Shown piece after piece: positions 10,501-24,700 of a stretch of 64,000 nucleotides of DNA. The DNA is from Cyanoderma ruficeps (taxonomy: Eukaryota; Chordata; Aves; Passeriformes; Timaliidae), in assembly GCA_008694505.1 (NCBI GenBank), contig VZDJ01000174.1:10694286-10758285 (forward strand). Reading direction: 5' to 3'. The notes under the pieces were generated by a model. It did no database searches. It saw only the letters and a list, made by a program, of their open reading frames with translations, and was not told where the DNA came from. The stretch's first letter is position 1, and each line of letters opens with the position of its first letter. The translations under genes were made by a program, and so were the position numbers.

Positions 10501-12744
10501 ACTTAAAATGCAGCTATTCTTTCTAGTAATGTATATGCAGTGGTTGCTAGGTGACAGCACTGTTAATTGTACTGCTTGATTTGGCTGTTGGCTGTGGCAG
10601 TCCTTAGCACTGTGTCTGTGTTCAGTGTCCCCAGAGTGAGCTGGACACGGAGACAGTGAAGAGCATCCTGGCTGAGTACAAAATCCACAACGCCGACGTC
10701 ACCCTGCGCAGCGACGCCACTGCCGATGACCTCATTGACGTTGTGGAAGGAAACAGGTACTGCTGGCTGCCCGTGCCCTCTGTGTTACAGAGAAAAGATT
10801 TGTCTTCTGGCTTTGCTTCCTGCAGAGGCTGAGCCAGCAGTGTGGCATCAACACAGGGATCAGCTTTTTAAAAACACTTCTTCTTCGCAGCGAAGGTAGC
10901 AGCGTGCTGGCTGTCAGGCTGCTCTAACGGTTTCTTTCTCTTTGCAGGGTTTACATCCCATGCATTTATGTCCTAAATAAAATTGACCAAATTTCCATTG
11001 AAGAACTAGATATCATTTACAAAGTACCCCACTGTGTACCGATATCTGCTCATCATCGCTGGAACTTTGATGATCTGCTGGAGAAAATCTGGGACTACTT
11101 GAAACTAGTCCGAATGTGAGTCAAAGTTGCTGCTTTCTGTGGAGTTAAGTGTGTGGCTGAGACTGAAAAAGGTTTCATGAATGGATGAGGAATATTTTGT
11201 AATGCTTTTCTATTGACCGGTGTTTGCTTTGTAACCCAGGAATTGTGCTTGTCGTAGCTGTTGTGTGATAGCCACAAGTGCTGTTTTGAATTTGTAGGGG
11301 AATTAAATGAGAACCTTGTGAAACCAAGACCAAAGCACATCTTAAAAAATTTCTGAAAACATGGAACTCTTGTCAAACTTTGTGGAAACACTGTGATTCC
11401 AGATGTAATCATCTTTTCAGTCTGTCATGGATGCAGCTCTTTTGATAGAACAGTTCTTCATCTAGAATTTCAGATATTTTTACTACAAGTTATTCCAGGT
11501 TTACCTCATAATTCTTAGGCATTTTTGGATGAACTTATGAATGAATTTACCAATACTCATAATACAGTACTTGTTGTCTTTTAAATTTATATCTATCATC
11601 TTGTAATAATAGAGAATGTACTGTGAAAAGGCATTTCACAATCTCTTGTATCTGTGGTCTAGGTATCTATGCTATAGACTTCATCAGGTGCTTTTTCTAA
11701 TATATGTTGAGGTTTTCACATTAAAAAAAAGAGGCAAGTTGAAACCGTAATACTAAAGATGTTCTTTTCCAACAACTGCTGTAATTTGGCGTGTTTCTTA
11801 AGCACCTTCAGAAAGCTCACAAGTGAGAAACCTTTGGAGTTCCAAGGCAGAAGCCACTGCAGCCACTGGCTGCCCAGATGCATTTTCAGCTTAGGCTCCC
11901 CAGGTGTTTTGCAGTGTATCCATTGTCACCACGGGGGTGCTGGGACTTGGCCCACAGGCTGGGGGTGACAGTGCAAATCACTGATGAGGCATCATGATGG
12001 GTTTGATAAAGAAGTTTTGGTATTGACTGAACGTTCCATCTGTGTTACAGCTACACCAAGCCTAAAGGGCAGCTCCCAGACTACACCTCTCCTGTGGTAC
12101 TGCCTTACTGCAAGACCACAGTGGAGGATTTTTGCATGAAGATCCACAAAAATCTCATAAAAGACTTTAAATAGTAAGTATTATTGTAAAAGAATTTATA
12201 GAATAGAAAACAACTTGTCTTCAGGTATCTTATTTCATCCTCTTCTAAATTAGAAGGGAATACTGGGACCTTTTTTATGTTAAATTGAATCAATCTGCCT
12301 ATGATAATCAAACTTAGTACTTCAGTTGCTGTACTTGATGTTCCCATGCTCTTTCCTACATCAATGTCCTCTGTGGGGAAAAAATTACTTTGCTATTTAG
12401 AAGTAGCACTAGACACAGCACTGAAGGCATTGTCTCATGCACTTGGGTGCTCAGAACAGCTTCAGGCTTTGTTCTGATCTGCTTCCAACCCTGGTTCACA
12501 CCAACCACTCAGCCAGGTACTTGTAGGAGAATAAAAATAGCTCTGAAGCATTGCTTTCTGTATTAGCTTTGTGACAGGAATAGCTGCTGTTCTGATTGCA
12601 TATCATACTCCTAAGCCTTTTAAATTTGATTTTTCTTCTTGCAGTGCACTGGTCTGGGGTTCATCTGTTAAACACAACCCTCAAAAAGTTGGTAAAGACC
12701 ATACTCTTGAAGATGAGGATGTTATTCAGATTGTGAAGAAATAA
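7341..12744 (+). CDS. DRG1: DRG1, developmentally regulated GTP-binding protein 1
   Basis: DRG1 is a cytoplasmic OBG/DRG-family GTPase that is stabilised by its partner ZC3H15 (DFRP1) and acts with ribosomes. Coding exons are 7341-7382, 7583-7706, 8538-8713, 9107-9176, 9729-9898, 10626-10756, 10948-11115, 12051-12173 and 12645-12744. All have GT-AG ends and the phases close to 367 aa, the same length as the human protein. Visible motifs are the basic helix-turn-helix start ([12 protein letters not shown], with Lys22, the JMJD7 hydroxylation site in human), the P-loop GFPSVGKS at 71-78, DLPG at 117-120, NKID at 248-251, SA at 271-272 and a C-terminal TGS domain from about 290. Near-identity to the human sequence leaves little doubt. 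Intron 1 is only 200 bases; intron 2 carries a CR1 fragment. The stop codon overlaps an AATAAA hexamer. Confidence 0.98.
7815..8010 (-). mobile_element. CR1 LINE 3' fragment in DRG1 intron 2
   Basis: Read on the plus strand it begins tagaatcacggaagggtttg and continues ggaagggaccttagagatcat and ccttgaacacttgcaggga. This is the reverse complement of the typical avian CR1 3' end, so the element lies on the minus strand. It is 5'-truncated, and the right boundary is approximate. It has no coding capacity. Confidence 0.85.
8281..8342. repeat. AT-rich ATTTAGAT microsatellite-like run
   Basis: Short overlapping repeats of TATTTAGAT, TTATTTA and TTAGATAGAT occur within DRG1 intron 2, upstream of exon 3. 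They are low complexity only. Confidence 0.6.
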
Positions 12745-12745
12745 A
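12740..12745 (+). terminator. AATAAA polyadenylation signal overlapping the DRG1 stop codon
   Basis: The last codons read AAG AAA TAA A, so the TAA stop (12742-12744) sits inside AATAAA. A GT-rich stretch (tggtttgttgctgtg) follows within 30 bases and fits a downstream element. The resulting 3' UTR would be only about 15-30 bases. A second AATAAA at 13393-13398 could serve a longer isoform. Confidence 0.6.
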
Positions 12746-12769
12746 GTTATTCTTACATGGTTTGTTGCT

Positions 12770-14070
12770 GTGCCTGAAATTTGTCATTAATTGTAAGTGA
12801 CAACCTCCCCCCTCCCTCCCCAGTTTTGATTTGGAAATAGCCTTTTATTTATTATAGTGCCTTGCTGCATGGCAGAAGTGACGTTTCTGGCCAACTTACA
12901 CTGCAGGGGCTTGTTCCAGCAGAACTTACAGCTGAAAAACTCTGGTTATGTGACTTTCACAAGAACAAAATCTTTCAAGAAGCTTTGATTGCAGGGATAA
13001 GGTTCTGCTGCATGTACATGTCTTTCCAAATTAGAAAAAGGTTCACACATCAGGAATTATTTTGATCTAAGAACAAAACATGAAAAGCAGAGGCTAGAGA
13101 ACCATATCTTATGAAACAATGCTAGAGGACAGAGTTCCAGCTGCCTTTATCTGAAACTGTTCTTGGAATACTTCAAGGCTATTAATAGTCCTGCAATGGT
13201 GGAAAAGCTGGTCAGTTCTGCTCAGGAGCAGCTGCTTTTTCAATTGTTTAGACTAGTGGAAGTGAGCTAGCTGCTTGTGTCTGCACGACTGAAGGCTTTT
13301 AAGTTTTCTTAAAAGAATTGCCTGCTTAGCTAGAGAAGGTGCCCAAGAGAAGCACATTGCTCTTGGAATGGTTCCATTGCTTAACAGAGATGAATAAAGA
13401 AGCTTTTAGCTCATGTGAAGGGCATTTATCAAATGCATCAGCCTCTAGCATCTGCTCTCCTACAAAAAGGAAGTAGGGGTGTTAATTATAGGGGTGTTTA
13501 GATGCACAAAAAACACTCCCCCTCATGTTATTATTATACATTCAAGAAGACAGTGTGATTAGAGACACCCACTCAAGCACTAAATCCTTGGAACAGTGGC
13601 TGCTATTCAGCCTGGAGGGGAAACATCCAAGCCTTGGTTCTACTCCAAGCATTTCCACCTGTACCTTTTCTAGATCCCTGCAGAGGTGAGCTGAGCTGTG
13701 TGTGCAGGTGTGATTAGTTTATGAGCCCGAGTGGAAGGGGCAGAAGATGAGGCTGTTACTCACATTGGGTTTCACGCTGCTGTTTCCTCACAGTCACACT
13801 TTGTTTAGAGCTGGTTAGTTTTACAACTTCTGATACACTCAGTCTCATTCCTCACACTTTAACCGTGGCATTTAAATGCAGCAATTCCATTCTGGGTCAT
13901 CAGTGAGGCCAGTTACTGTTATCAAAGTAGACTGATCCTTCTCCACCCCTGGACTAATTGAAGTTTTCTGCATCTCAACTCAAACCTTAGTTCCATCTTA
14001 CCCACAAGAACAGTGCTAAAAATTAATCCATATTCTGACATAATTTAGTACAAGAGCAATTGATACAGAG
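12770..14070. other. Intergenic region between convergent DRG1 and EIF4ENIF1
   Basis: No exon with support was found on either strand. It may contain an extended DRG1 3' UTR ending after the AATAAA at 13393. No recognisable transposon was seen. Confidence 0.5.
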
Positions 14071-15700
14071 AGCTGGTAGAATCAACTTTATTTACAGAAT
14101 GTTACTGGGAAAGTGTCAAGTTAAAAAAGTATGAAAACAATCTTACAAGGACAAGCTGGTGATTGCATGTTTTACAGGGATTGTTTTGGGAACAACCACT
14201 AGAAGTATGGGTGACCTCCAACAGGTTCCACCTTGGAGATTTCAGCTTGCAATTTCCATACAACACTCTCTGCTGCACTGAAACAAACCCACCACAGCAT
14301 GCTGGCAAGGGTTAGAATACAGACAAGTGATTTTTTTTTCCTGCTGCTGGTTTTGCTTTCAGTGAGACCTAAGAAAGAGCAAGTCTGTGAGAGTTCTGGT
14401 TTTACTTTCACCTCTTAAAAGAGCACAATGGCCTAAGCTAGGTAGAGGACATGACAGCAGTACTAGACTCAACACAAGTGAGGGAGTGAAGTGAGGAACC
14501 ATGCAGAAGGATGGAAGAGAACACTTAACTGTTCAGGGAAGTGAAACAGGCTTAAAAGGAACATAGTATTTTAAAACCAAATATACACAGTAAGATCACA
14601 AAACCACCCCATCCTCCCCCTTTCAAGCCACAGAACAAGACTCCAAAGGCAAATTTCACAGTAATGGCATCAGCAGATGCACACTAGATTGAGGACAGTT
14701 CTTGGGACTCCCTTCTATCAACAGCTTTGAAGGCAGTACAGAATATCCACAGCTATGGCTGAGGAGTTGAAGGGTGAGGATTCCAAGGCTCCATTTTGAT
14801 GACCTTTAGTAACTGGCTTGAAAGATTAAAACAAGGAAAATACTGCAGCTAAACAAGGACCAGCACCAGCCCTCTTGAAAGAGCAACAACCAGTAGGTAC
14901 CTACAGACTGAAGATCTGGCTTTATCATGACTGCACCAGGTCCCATCCTCAAGGCTTTTGAAGACTAAACAATTCTCTCATTTGGTGGCAAGAGTCACAG
15001 GGAATCAGACCTTTGTTACACAGACAGCAAGATGTGGGCTTTTACTTTGACACTTTAGCTACACTGAGTGCGTGACAGAAACGTGAGAGGGAGACCTAGA
15101 GGAGATGAGCAGCAAGAAAAGGCAAAGCAACTTCATCCTGTTCACTCACACTTAGGATATGCAACTTTAATCTTAAAGAAAGTCCCACACGTACAATGGA
15201 GAAAGGTCCAAACCATAGGCACAACTAAAGCTCAACTGTTATCAGCTACTCTTATGTACAGCTGTATAGATTCAAAAAGGCTATTCTAGGTGTGTATGTA
15301 CAAAAGATTGTTTATACACAAGTCTGTACAGAAGGGTCTATACATGTAGTTTTCTGCAGAAGGAATCCACAGCTGCTACCTCTACACTAGAGAATATCAG
15401 CACTTCATTCACATATCTTACAAAAACAAACAAAAAAAAATAGACACTTCCAGGATTAAACTGGCTTTGTCGTGCATCTAAATTTCTTCAGGCTTCACTA
15501 TCCAAGCCATAATGGATCCTTTAGTCTTGATGCAGACATGAGACCAGGACAGGTGCCATGTGCTTTAGTCTCTCAAAAGGAAATTTTGCACAGAGTGCTA
15601 AAAATAAAAGCCCCAAAAAACCAAACAGAGGTGAAGTCCTGACTATGGACATTTTCATCCAGTCTAAAGAATCAGAAATGTTCCACCCAGTGGTCACTGT
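14070..15700 (-). other. EIF4ENIF1 3' untranslated region (predicted)
   Basis: This stretch runs from the stop codon in the last exon to the first good polyadenylation hexamer. It has no splice signals that would continue the coding sequence and no coding support on the plus strand. It is AT-balanced with several T-rich and CA-rich tracts. The extent is inferred, not shown by transcript data. Confidence 0.5.
14087..14092 (-). terminator. AATAAA polyadenylation signal of EIF4ENIF1
   Basis: On the minus strand the hexamer AATAAA reads from 14092 to 14087, about 1.6 kb beyond the EIF4ENIF1 stop codon. No better hexamer lies between, so this probably ends the main transcript. Confidence 0.55.
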
Positions 15701-18700
15701 TCACTGCCGGTATTCCAGTTCATCTACACTGATGACTTTGGATGGCATGGATGGAAGGGGCTGCTGCAACACATCTGAACCAAACCATTTTGCAAGGCCA
15801 ATGGGAGAGCCACTTCTCTGGCTGGGGCGATGGTCGAGCTGTGTGTGCCCATGAGATAATCCAGTCCGAGGCAGCACGTTTTGAGGGGTTGTTTGTGCAC
15901 CAGCAGGTGTTCCCTGTGCTCCAGAGCCTGTGAAATGTAAAGCTGTTAGAGGCAGAGCAATACCCAGCACAGATTTGCCCTCGAGCTATCACCTGATAAG
16001 GCATGTGAGCTGAATGTGGCTTTTATTCATTCTATGAGCCCCAGGAAGTCCAGGCACCACGTGTTTATTTTCATTAGTACTCCCATAAATGGCCTGACAC
16101 TGCCAGTTCCGGACACGGTATCACACGGGTTTGAAGGGAAGACCAGGATCAAATAGCATTTCCCTGGAGAAGGTGGGTGGCCTGTGGCCCAGGAAGGCTG
16201 AGAGCTTGCACACATGCTGCAAGAGTCAGATCTGTCAGTAGCAACACATGTTCTGCAACCAAACGCTTCACTTGCACTTCACTCTGGCGTAACAGCCTGC
16301 AGTGGCCCAAACCACCTGAGACCCACATAAGGTTAGTGATGATGAATAACTAAATTAAAGTAGCTTCCTGCTAGCACACTGTACTCAAAGCCCAGAGTGT
16401 ATAGCCTAGATCTCACACTCCTGCTGCTTGTTTCAGCCTACCTGATCGTTGTAGCTGCTGTTGCATCATGGCGAGCTGCAGAGGTGTCCCCGAGCGTGGA
16501 TTTAGGATGTGATGGCTTGCTGTTGGTAGTGGGTAAAAAGGCTGGCCAAGGATGGGAGCAGATATTCCCTGCAAGTGAGACAGGTCCACTCCAGGAGGAA
16601 GCATACCTGTTGAACATGAGCGAGAAAACTTCTTACCTGATAAACATAAGGAACTTAATGCAAAACAAAACATGTATTTAGATGGGTTGGAATTTATTGT
16701 CTGATTTTAAAGGTCAGTTCTGGTATCAGTATCAGTCTATGCTGCCCCAAACACAAAGTCAGTCTCAAAGAGAACATGCATGAAGAGGAAAAGAAGCATG
16801 GATTACCTGCTTGCAGCAGAGGAAGATGCTGTGGATGGACCCCCTGTGCCATCATTCTCTGGACCAGTCCTGGGTGCAGTTGATGAGCAGGTCGTACAAG
16901 TGGTACATGGGGAACAAGGGGGACTTGATGAACAGGACGAAGAAAAGGGCCTCCTGGTACTGGGGAGGCCATTGTAGGAGTCTTCCTACCAGCTGATTTG
17001 GGCCTGTAGTCTTGCTCTTTGGTGCAACGATTTGCTTGGGTAAGAGGTGTGGAACATGCAGAGCGTTGCAGTGCAGGTAGTTTGGTACCTAAGGTGGGCA
17101 AAGTTCCTTGATCTGCATTCTCCACAGAACTAGACAGTAGGTTATCTGTAGCTAGAATTGAATACAGCTATTACAGTCCACAGCTAGAGATTGCACCTAA
17201 TGAAAATTAAAGCTTAATGATTGGATTTGATAGTTAGGTTCCAGAACTAGCTGAACTGTAGTGGTATATATTTAATAGTAAGCATCTTTTTTCTGGATGC
17301 TGCTGGCCAAATTATTTCAAAACAGTAATGAGAAGGAATATGTTCCACAGAAATGCCTTTACAGGAAACTTAAATTAGATCAGAATCAGCAGTAAGTCTA
17401 CTTTTAATTCTTATTTTTCCTTTTTCCTAGGAATTTTGAATTAGCAGCATGGATGAGTCAGGGCCAAAGATCATAGGAGGTACAAGAGATCATCCCTAGA
17501 CAAGATTTTAAGTTGGAGTTGTGCCAGAAGTCAGTTGTTCAGTTTAGCTGTGTTTGGGGGTTAACAGCAGCCTTCTGTGTCTGACATCTGCTTGGCAAAA
17601 TTTGGAACACTAAAGCACCTCCAGAAGCTACTTCCCACAGACCATCCAGTTGAGTTAGACAAGGCCTAAAACACCCTGGCATCAACTACTGCAGTGGAGG
17701 TATTTCAGCTGGACTGCTACCATGAACTGCAAGCTGCCTCTGCAGCTACCAGCGCTGAAGCACAATGCCAGTCTGACTGGGTCAGGCAACTGGTGTTGAG
17801 CATTTCCTTTGAACAGCCTCTTACATCAGTTTGGGTGACAAAATGCTTCCCTGATCTGCTACACTTAAGAGCTCAACTGGTCTCAGCTTTGCCTGTTCAG
17901 TTGCCTCCAGACAACTCCAGGTTTTCAGTTACTGGTGTAGAGAGCTATGGAAGCATTGTGGTCACTGTGCTTGTTCAGCAAGAAAAGTTGCAAACACTTA
18001 TGGTCCAGGCCTCTTAGTGTTGCTCAGAAATTGATAGGAAATAGAGATTAAGCCCCAGCACTACTAGAAGAGTGCACTTGGAACTGTATCCCCTCCTCCC
18101 ACAGGCTCCCTCACTTCCACACCCTCCTCAACTCCACAGATCAGGAATGTCTGAAGGTAGCCTGGGTGTATCATGTGCTGAGACAATCTGAGTCTATTCC
18201 AAAGCTCTTTTGTTTGTGGTATTTTAAAGCCATGACAATACCTTCATTTGGTCTCTGATTTTCATCTTTAACATCACTGATTTTCATTTTCCCAGAAACT
18301 GGATCCTCTTTGCTTTTCTCCTTGCTCTCATACATCTTGCGAATGACCGAGGTAGGTGTGAAGGAAGGAGACAGCTGCAGAGAACACAGCAAGAAGCAAA
18401 GCCTCACCCAGTGCTCATGACCCACACCACAGTATCTCAGCTGTGGGTGGACACCAATTCTAGCACATCCTTTCCATTTAAAGCTCTTTTGGATCAGCTG
18501 CTGTGTGCCCATGATTTTACTTCATCTCGTTTCATAGCTTTATTCTATAGTTCAAGCATTTCTCTTTAGCATTTTTGCAAGTCCAATATCAAAATCTGCA
18601 GCTGTTCTCAGTTAAATGTACCTCAACAGGCTTGAAACAAAATAGCTGAGCTGTAGTGTAAGTTACAGCTGTTTCCTCTTTGCTATTGGTTCAGAAGAGG

Positions 18701-21700
18701 AGCCCCATAGATATTCCTACAGAGCTGCTTCATCTGCCTGAACTCAGGGCTGATGCTCTGCAGACAACTATTGCCTCATCTGGGTTTTCCCCCATGCACG
18801 GTTTCATAGCACTTGTGGAAGTCACTCATTTGGAACACAAACTTGTATTACTTGTTTCATTTGGCAGGTGATACTCTGTGTCAGTCCTGAGCTGCAAGTA
18901 CCTGACTCATTAACTGCAAAATTTAGACCAAAACTGCATTTTACACAGTACTGAAGGCAGAGAGGCAATAGCTTGGCTTTGACATTTTACTCATTTTCAA
19001 AGCGACCCTGAAGCTCATAGGTATTATTTCAACCCACAGACACTTGGGTCAAACAATTCATACCCAAACACCAGTGTTCTCTGAAGCATCTCATGGCTTT
19101 CAGCACTTGTCTTCTGAAAATTTAAGCACCAAAATATAGTGGCTTGAATTTTCAGAATCACCTTCATTTGGTTTCAGAAGATGAGATCAAGGCAACATTA
19201 AATGGTATTTCTTCAGTTTTAGGTAAGACAGTGGTCAGAAAAGGCTCTTTTCCAAGGTGAAGACACTCAGTTAAGCATGAAGGGAAACTCATTCCTGTAT
19301 CATGTGGCCACAGATACAACATGAGTATGATTAACTCCACAGCCTCCTTTTCTCCCACTGATTACCACTGCTATAATCTGGTTCCTGCAGACACTTTCAC
19401 AGCTCTCCCTACAACCCCTGAACATCAGGTACTGACCATGCTGGTGATGGATGCTGCAGGGGCTGGAGAAGATGCATTCCCTCTGTGTCCTGGTGCAGGG
19501 GATTTAGCCACTCGCTGCTGCCTGTGAAGGGACAGGGAGTCAGCAGAGGCTCTGCTCTTGGCACAGAATCAAAGGCAGCATGGCCAAGAAACAGTGCAAT
19601 CCTGAGTGATTAGTGCTAATATCTAGTGAAAGACAATATTCACATTAAAAATCAGTTAATAGCATACTCCTTACATTTTCCAGTCAGGCACTCACCTGTT
19701 TCTGTAGCCATCTCTGCTTTTGTCCATTTGTGGTTTACCAAAGCCATGCTGATAGAAATTTGCTGCATGTATGGCCAAGTCATGTGGGAGTGCCAGCCCC
19801 TCTAATGCAGCTTGCTGGATCTCCAGGGGACTCATCTGAGGCAGAGTTGCACAAAAAACACACAAGTCAAAGCCTGAATTTGGTTGGGGTTTTTTAAGAT
19901 ACTGAAGATTGACTGCTATAGCTACCAATGTCCTCACCAACACCTGCCCACCACAGCCTCTTTGATTAACAGGCAATACAAGTTTCAATAAAATCTTATA
20001 CTTGAGGTACTCTAAGATGGACCAAATTGCAACGAGGTTCTGAGACTGTACTAAATTAGACTCGGCATCCTCACGCTCAGAGTAAACTTAACAAAGCACA
20101 AACATCTGGATGCAACAGCAAAGTGTTTCCACAAGTTAGTTCTAGACCACAGAGATGCAAATACATTAAGCAAAAAGAATGCCATCTAACCTGTGCAGCA
20201 ACTGGGCTCATGGGCTTCCTTACACCTGGAAATGGCTCACCAAGCAATTGCTGAGAACCTTGTCCAAAACCTAAAGAATATTTAACAGCTGTATTTAAAA
20301 GTACTAACAGTTTCTTTGAATACACAGAATAAATGTCCCAAAGTAAAATAATGCTACATGAATTAAGGATTCCTTGTGAAGGCTCTCAGCTCACCCCTTA
20401 AATCCACACAGAGCTACATCTCTTCCTTGTCACAGAGCTGGAGAGCTACAAAGGAGGCTTTTGATAGTGTTTTGTAATACAAATGGCCAAGCAGTCCAAA
20501 GTTATTCTTACACAGCAGCTGAGCATATTATTCCACACCAGAACTCACTGTGAGGTCTGGGTGATGAAGTTACCCTCAGAGACCAGTAAGTGAAAGGGCA
20601 CTGTGCACTCAAAAGGCAGACACTGCCCCAGGTGCCCACCAAGGGCCAGGAAGCTGTTCCAGTTGTGTTAAGAAAAGCTCAAGTAACAAAAGCCCAGTGT
20701 GTGAGCAGCCTCACCGATGGGTGAAGATATCCTGTGGCGCAGGTAGTCTGCAGAGGCAGCCCGTGTGGGGAACACGGGGGCCATGGGGGGAGATGGGGCC
20801 CTCTGTGTCAGCAGAGAGGCTGCAGGCTCCAAGCCGCCCATCAGGCCACTCAAGACATTGGATGAAGCAGGTCTGCTAATGGGTGGGCCGAGAAGTTCCT
20901 GAGAATAAGAAAACATTCAAAATATGACCAATTTACACAAAGGAGCTCATTTCAGTACACTGCACGCTGCCCTATTTATGGCAATTTAGAGACAAGGGGG
21001 ACTTGTGCAACCGGATACACCAAGCCTGGTCTGCCCAGAGTTTGGCACTCAAGCTTTTCATTTTCAAGCTGTAATTAATGGAAATGACAAGACAAAATTT
21101 TAGGTAAACTGATCTACTCCCTAGCTCTTTCTTCTCTATAGTATCTTGTCTGACTACTGATCCCATAATTGCCTCAAATGCCTCATTTTCAAATAATTTT
21201 TTGTTTTCCCATTGGAGATATGCTTTTAAGTACTTCCCTCCCCCCAATAAGAATACCTGCAGAATATTCTTTGATAGAGGCTGGCCTGACATCTCTGGAG
21301 GTGACATTAAGTGGCTTTCAAGGCTCTGCTAAGAAAATGAAAACACTAAGTTAGACATAGATACAACCAAGCTCATGAAGAGACTATCTACATTTGTCAC
21401 AGTGACAGAAATAATTTCATCTTTTCTGTTAGGACAGTAGTTTATGTATTAGCCAAATAAAATGTCAGCAAAGTTAAGGGCTGAGCTGGCTCACAGATCT
21501 CCCCTATCTAAGAAAAATGCCCTGTGCTAGATTGTATACAGGGTAGTTCACTGTGCCTATTCAAGTTTGAGTCAAATATATGAATTTGTTTAATTGGATA
21601 AAGTGGAGATGGAACAATGCGCCACGGTTTAACTGAAAATATGTATAAACTGGTAAGTGTTTCTATGTTAATTAAGATATTCTTCTGTGCATCAAAACTG

Positions 21701-24700
21701 CACATTAATATAGAGAGACACTCAGAAGCAAAAGTCTTGATTTAAGTTCTGAAATCAATCTGCAAATTCTTCACAGAGCAAATTTGTATTCTTCTCTATC
21801 TTTTAGTGAAGTGGGATGAGTCTAAAAGTCCTTGGGCATAGTTTGGCAGGAAAAACAAATGCCTTAGACCTGCTCGGTTGTTAGAAGCATCTTCTGGTGG
21901 CAGAAATTTTAGGCAGTTGTGGCAGGATGAAATTTCATCCTACAATCCCTTGCAGTCTAAACCTTACTATCATCTGTTGTTTAATATTAATCTTCCAGCT
22001 AACAAGTTCTCACTTCAGTTTCACCTTAGTACAAGTGATGTTAGAAGTGTAAAAAAATGGATTGTTCACTGACACACATCTACTGAAGAAAGGCCAAAAA
22101 ACCCATCTGGAGTTCAGGTAAGGACTGACACAGGTCAGCAGAGCCACTGGCTGCTACTTACATTGACTTTGGGCTGTGAAGGCAGAGTCCCACTTGCCTT
22201 CATGCTGCTGACCAGTTTGTTAAACGCAGTCATATCCCCATCCTTCTTCATCTGTCTGGAGCCACTGACATTCAGGGCTTCTTCCATCTGCTCAGCCATA
22301 AAGGGAGTGGCAATTTTCCCCTCCTGATCCACTTTCAGGCCTTTTAGCCCAGCTTCAACTTCCTCCACTGAAAGTACAACTCCTGAATGTGCTGAGAAAT
22401 ACAGGGGAAATACTGGTAAAGCACAGTTCTGTTCTCAACTGAGTTAATAATTCTTGTGCAGGTGTTGAATAGAAGTTGTTTGGAAACTAGGAACAGCTAA
22501 AAGCTTATCTTTTGGTATTGATACTAGCTGTCAAACCATGACTGACCTGTGTTTAGACAGACATTCTAATATATCCAAATTCAGAGAACTGACATGAACA
22601 ACTACTGTTACATAAGAACCCACGAGAACCTGTTTAGGCTTCCCCTACTGAATGCTCACTCTCATTTATCCTGCAAGAAACTTTGTTACTACATTTTATA
22701 ACTCTGCCTGCATTTAGAGAACATTCATGTGACAACTGAGTTCTTTTTCAATTAGGAAAGTTTCATTTATCTTATACCCCAGGAGACCAGATGGTTTTAC
22801 AGCCACAGTGCAAGCCATGTCAAATTTCTGAAGCTATCACAAGTAGAAAGAATACATACCTGGAAATCTAGATAGAGACTCAGTTACACACTTAAGCTCA
22901 GTGTGTATAAAGTTTGAAGTAGATTTTTTGCTTGGAAATTAAAACCTCTTATAGAAAGATTTCACTGGTGTAACTAGCGTAAGGTACAGTGCATTTAGCA
23001 GTACTTTTTTCCTGTATATGCATATATATACACATATATATAAACACCTCCTGGTGCCTGACATCAAGGCTAAACATGCTTTATGGACCAGCTAACACAC
23101 ATCACAAGGTGTGACACCTTAAAAGAAAATGAAGAAGAGACAGAAGCATGCCATGGGTTGCAGATGTTGGCCCAAAGAAATAAGATTTACTGGAAATTTG
23201 GGCAAGAAGGTGGAGAAAAGAAACAATGATGCAGACATGCAGCATGGAACATGAGAAAATTTGATGTTAGTGGAGAGGAATTGACCTGAAAACTCCACAA
23301 CACTTGAAGAGCCGTACAGCATTTTATGGGAATGCAGAGCCCCATATCAGGTACTTTTGAGGGAATGGAAGCTTCCCCACAGATTTTTGTTCCTTCATCC
23401 TTGGTTTGTGAGGATCAAAGTCAAAAAAGTTTTTAGTAGGAAAGTCAGACTCAGCAGAACAGAAATAGAACTACAAGTCTTTTTCAAGTGAAACTAAGGA
23501 AGTTCTCCACATGTTAGCCAACACTCCTTACTCCCAGACTGGATGATTGAGAATATTTGCAGTGTTTAGATGTTTTCTTCCTATCTGCTTCACACTAACC
23601 AGAGGGGCATCACTTTTTCTTCATTCCAGTTTACATGGCAATACATGCTGCTTGCCAAAGAAAAACCAATCTGGAATTAGACCTCAAGATTTCACAGAAC
23701 ACATGCATTTTGTACACTCCATGCATGCTATGGGCCCAGACATGCAAATCCCTAAGGTGGAGGCACCCTTGAAAAAAAAAACCCAAACCCCCCCCCCCAC
23801 ATTCTCAAGCCACTGTTCAACTTCTTAGATACTGACATTTAATGGATCAATGTGATCCATGACACACACTGCCAAGGATGACTTACACTGTTGGGTTTTG
23901 GTAAATGAGTTTAAATGCCACAGTTTCAGAGCTGACATTACCAGTCACCAGTATGAAAAAAATGTATGCAAATGCCACACACAAAGCTGGAAACTCAGAT
24001 CTAAGACTTGCATCATCTTGTAATTGTTTCTGGCCACTAAAGCAGTCTGATAAAGTCCTGATGTCATCCTGTGATTAGGATAAGAAGAGTCAGTGATGAT
24101 ATTGATACAACTGAGAGCTGCTCAACACAGTTTTCAGTACTGTAAGTAAATCTATAACACTGCCTACACTCCTGGATCTGGCAGTTGAGGTTTCCAGAAC
24201 ACCAAGCCTCTTGCTGGGAGATACTGCATCACAAGAACTTGACAATAGCTGAAGAGGCACTTACTGCTCTCTCTAAGCTTTTCCTTGTTGGCTGAAAGAC
24301 TTGAGAGAAGAGGTTTTAAGTCCACTTTGGCTTTCTGTAGCATTTCTAGGATGTCCACTTTGTTTTCAGAGTGGTCTTCCAATGGAATGGGAGCAAAGTA
24401 GTTTCCAGAGTTCTGGCCAGGGGAGAGAATGGCTTGCTCTAGACCTGAAACAGCAAAACCAGGAGCACTGCGACATCAGTTCACCAACCCAAGGGCTCGA
24501 GATGAACAACACTGGCAACCAACTCCAACATGCCACTGCAAAGTTATGCCTCACACCCCTTGCCCAAGATCAGCTGGAGAGTCATCAGGAAGCACAGACA
24601 AGAACATTTATTAAAAAAGAACTTGCAGCTGCTTACTCTAAGAGCTTCCAAAAGAACGCCAAGTGCAAAAACTGTGGGAGAATTCCCTGTCCTAAAGCCT

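Noticed and set aside
17694..18017. 107-codon plus-strand frame
   Set aside because: It lies inside an EIF4ENIF1 intron on the opposite strand, starts with GTG, and has no splice context or recognisable domain.
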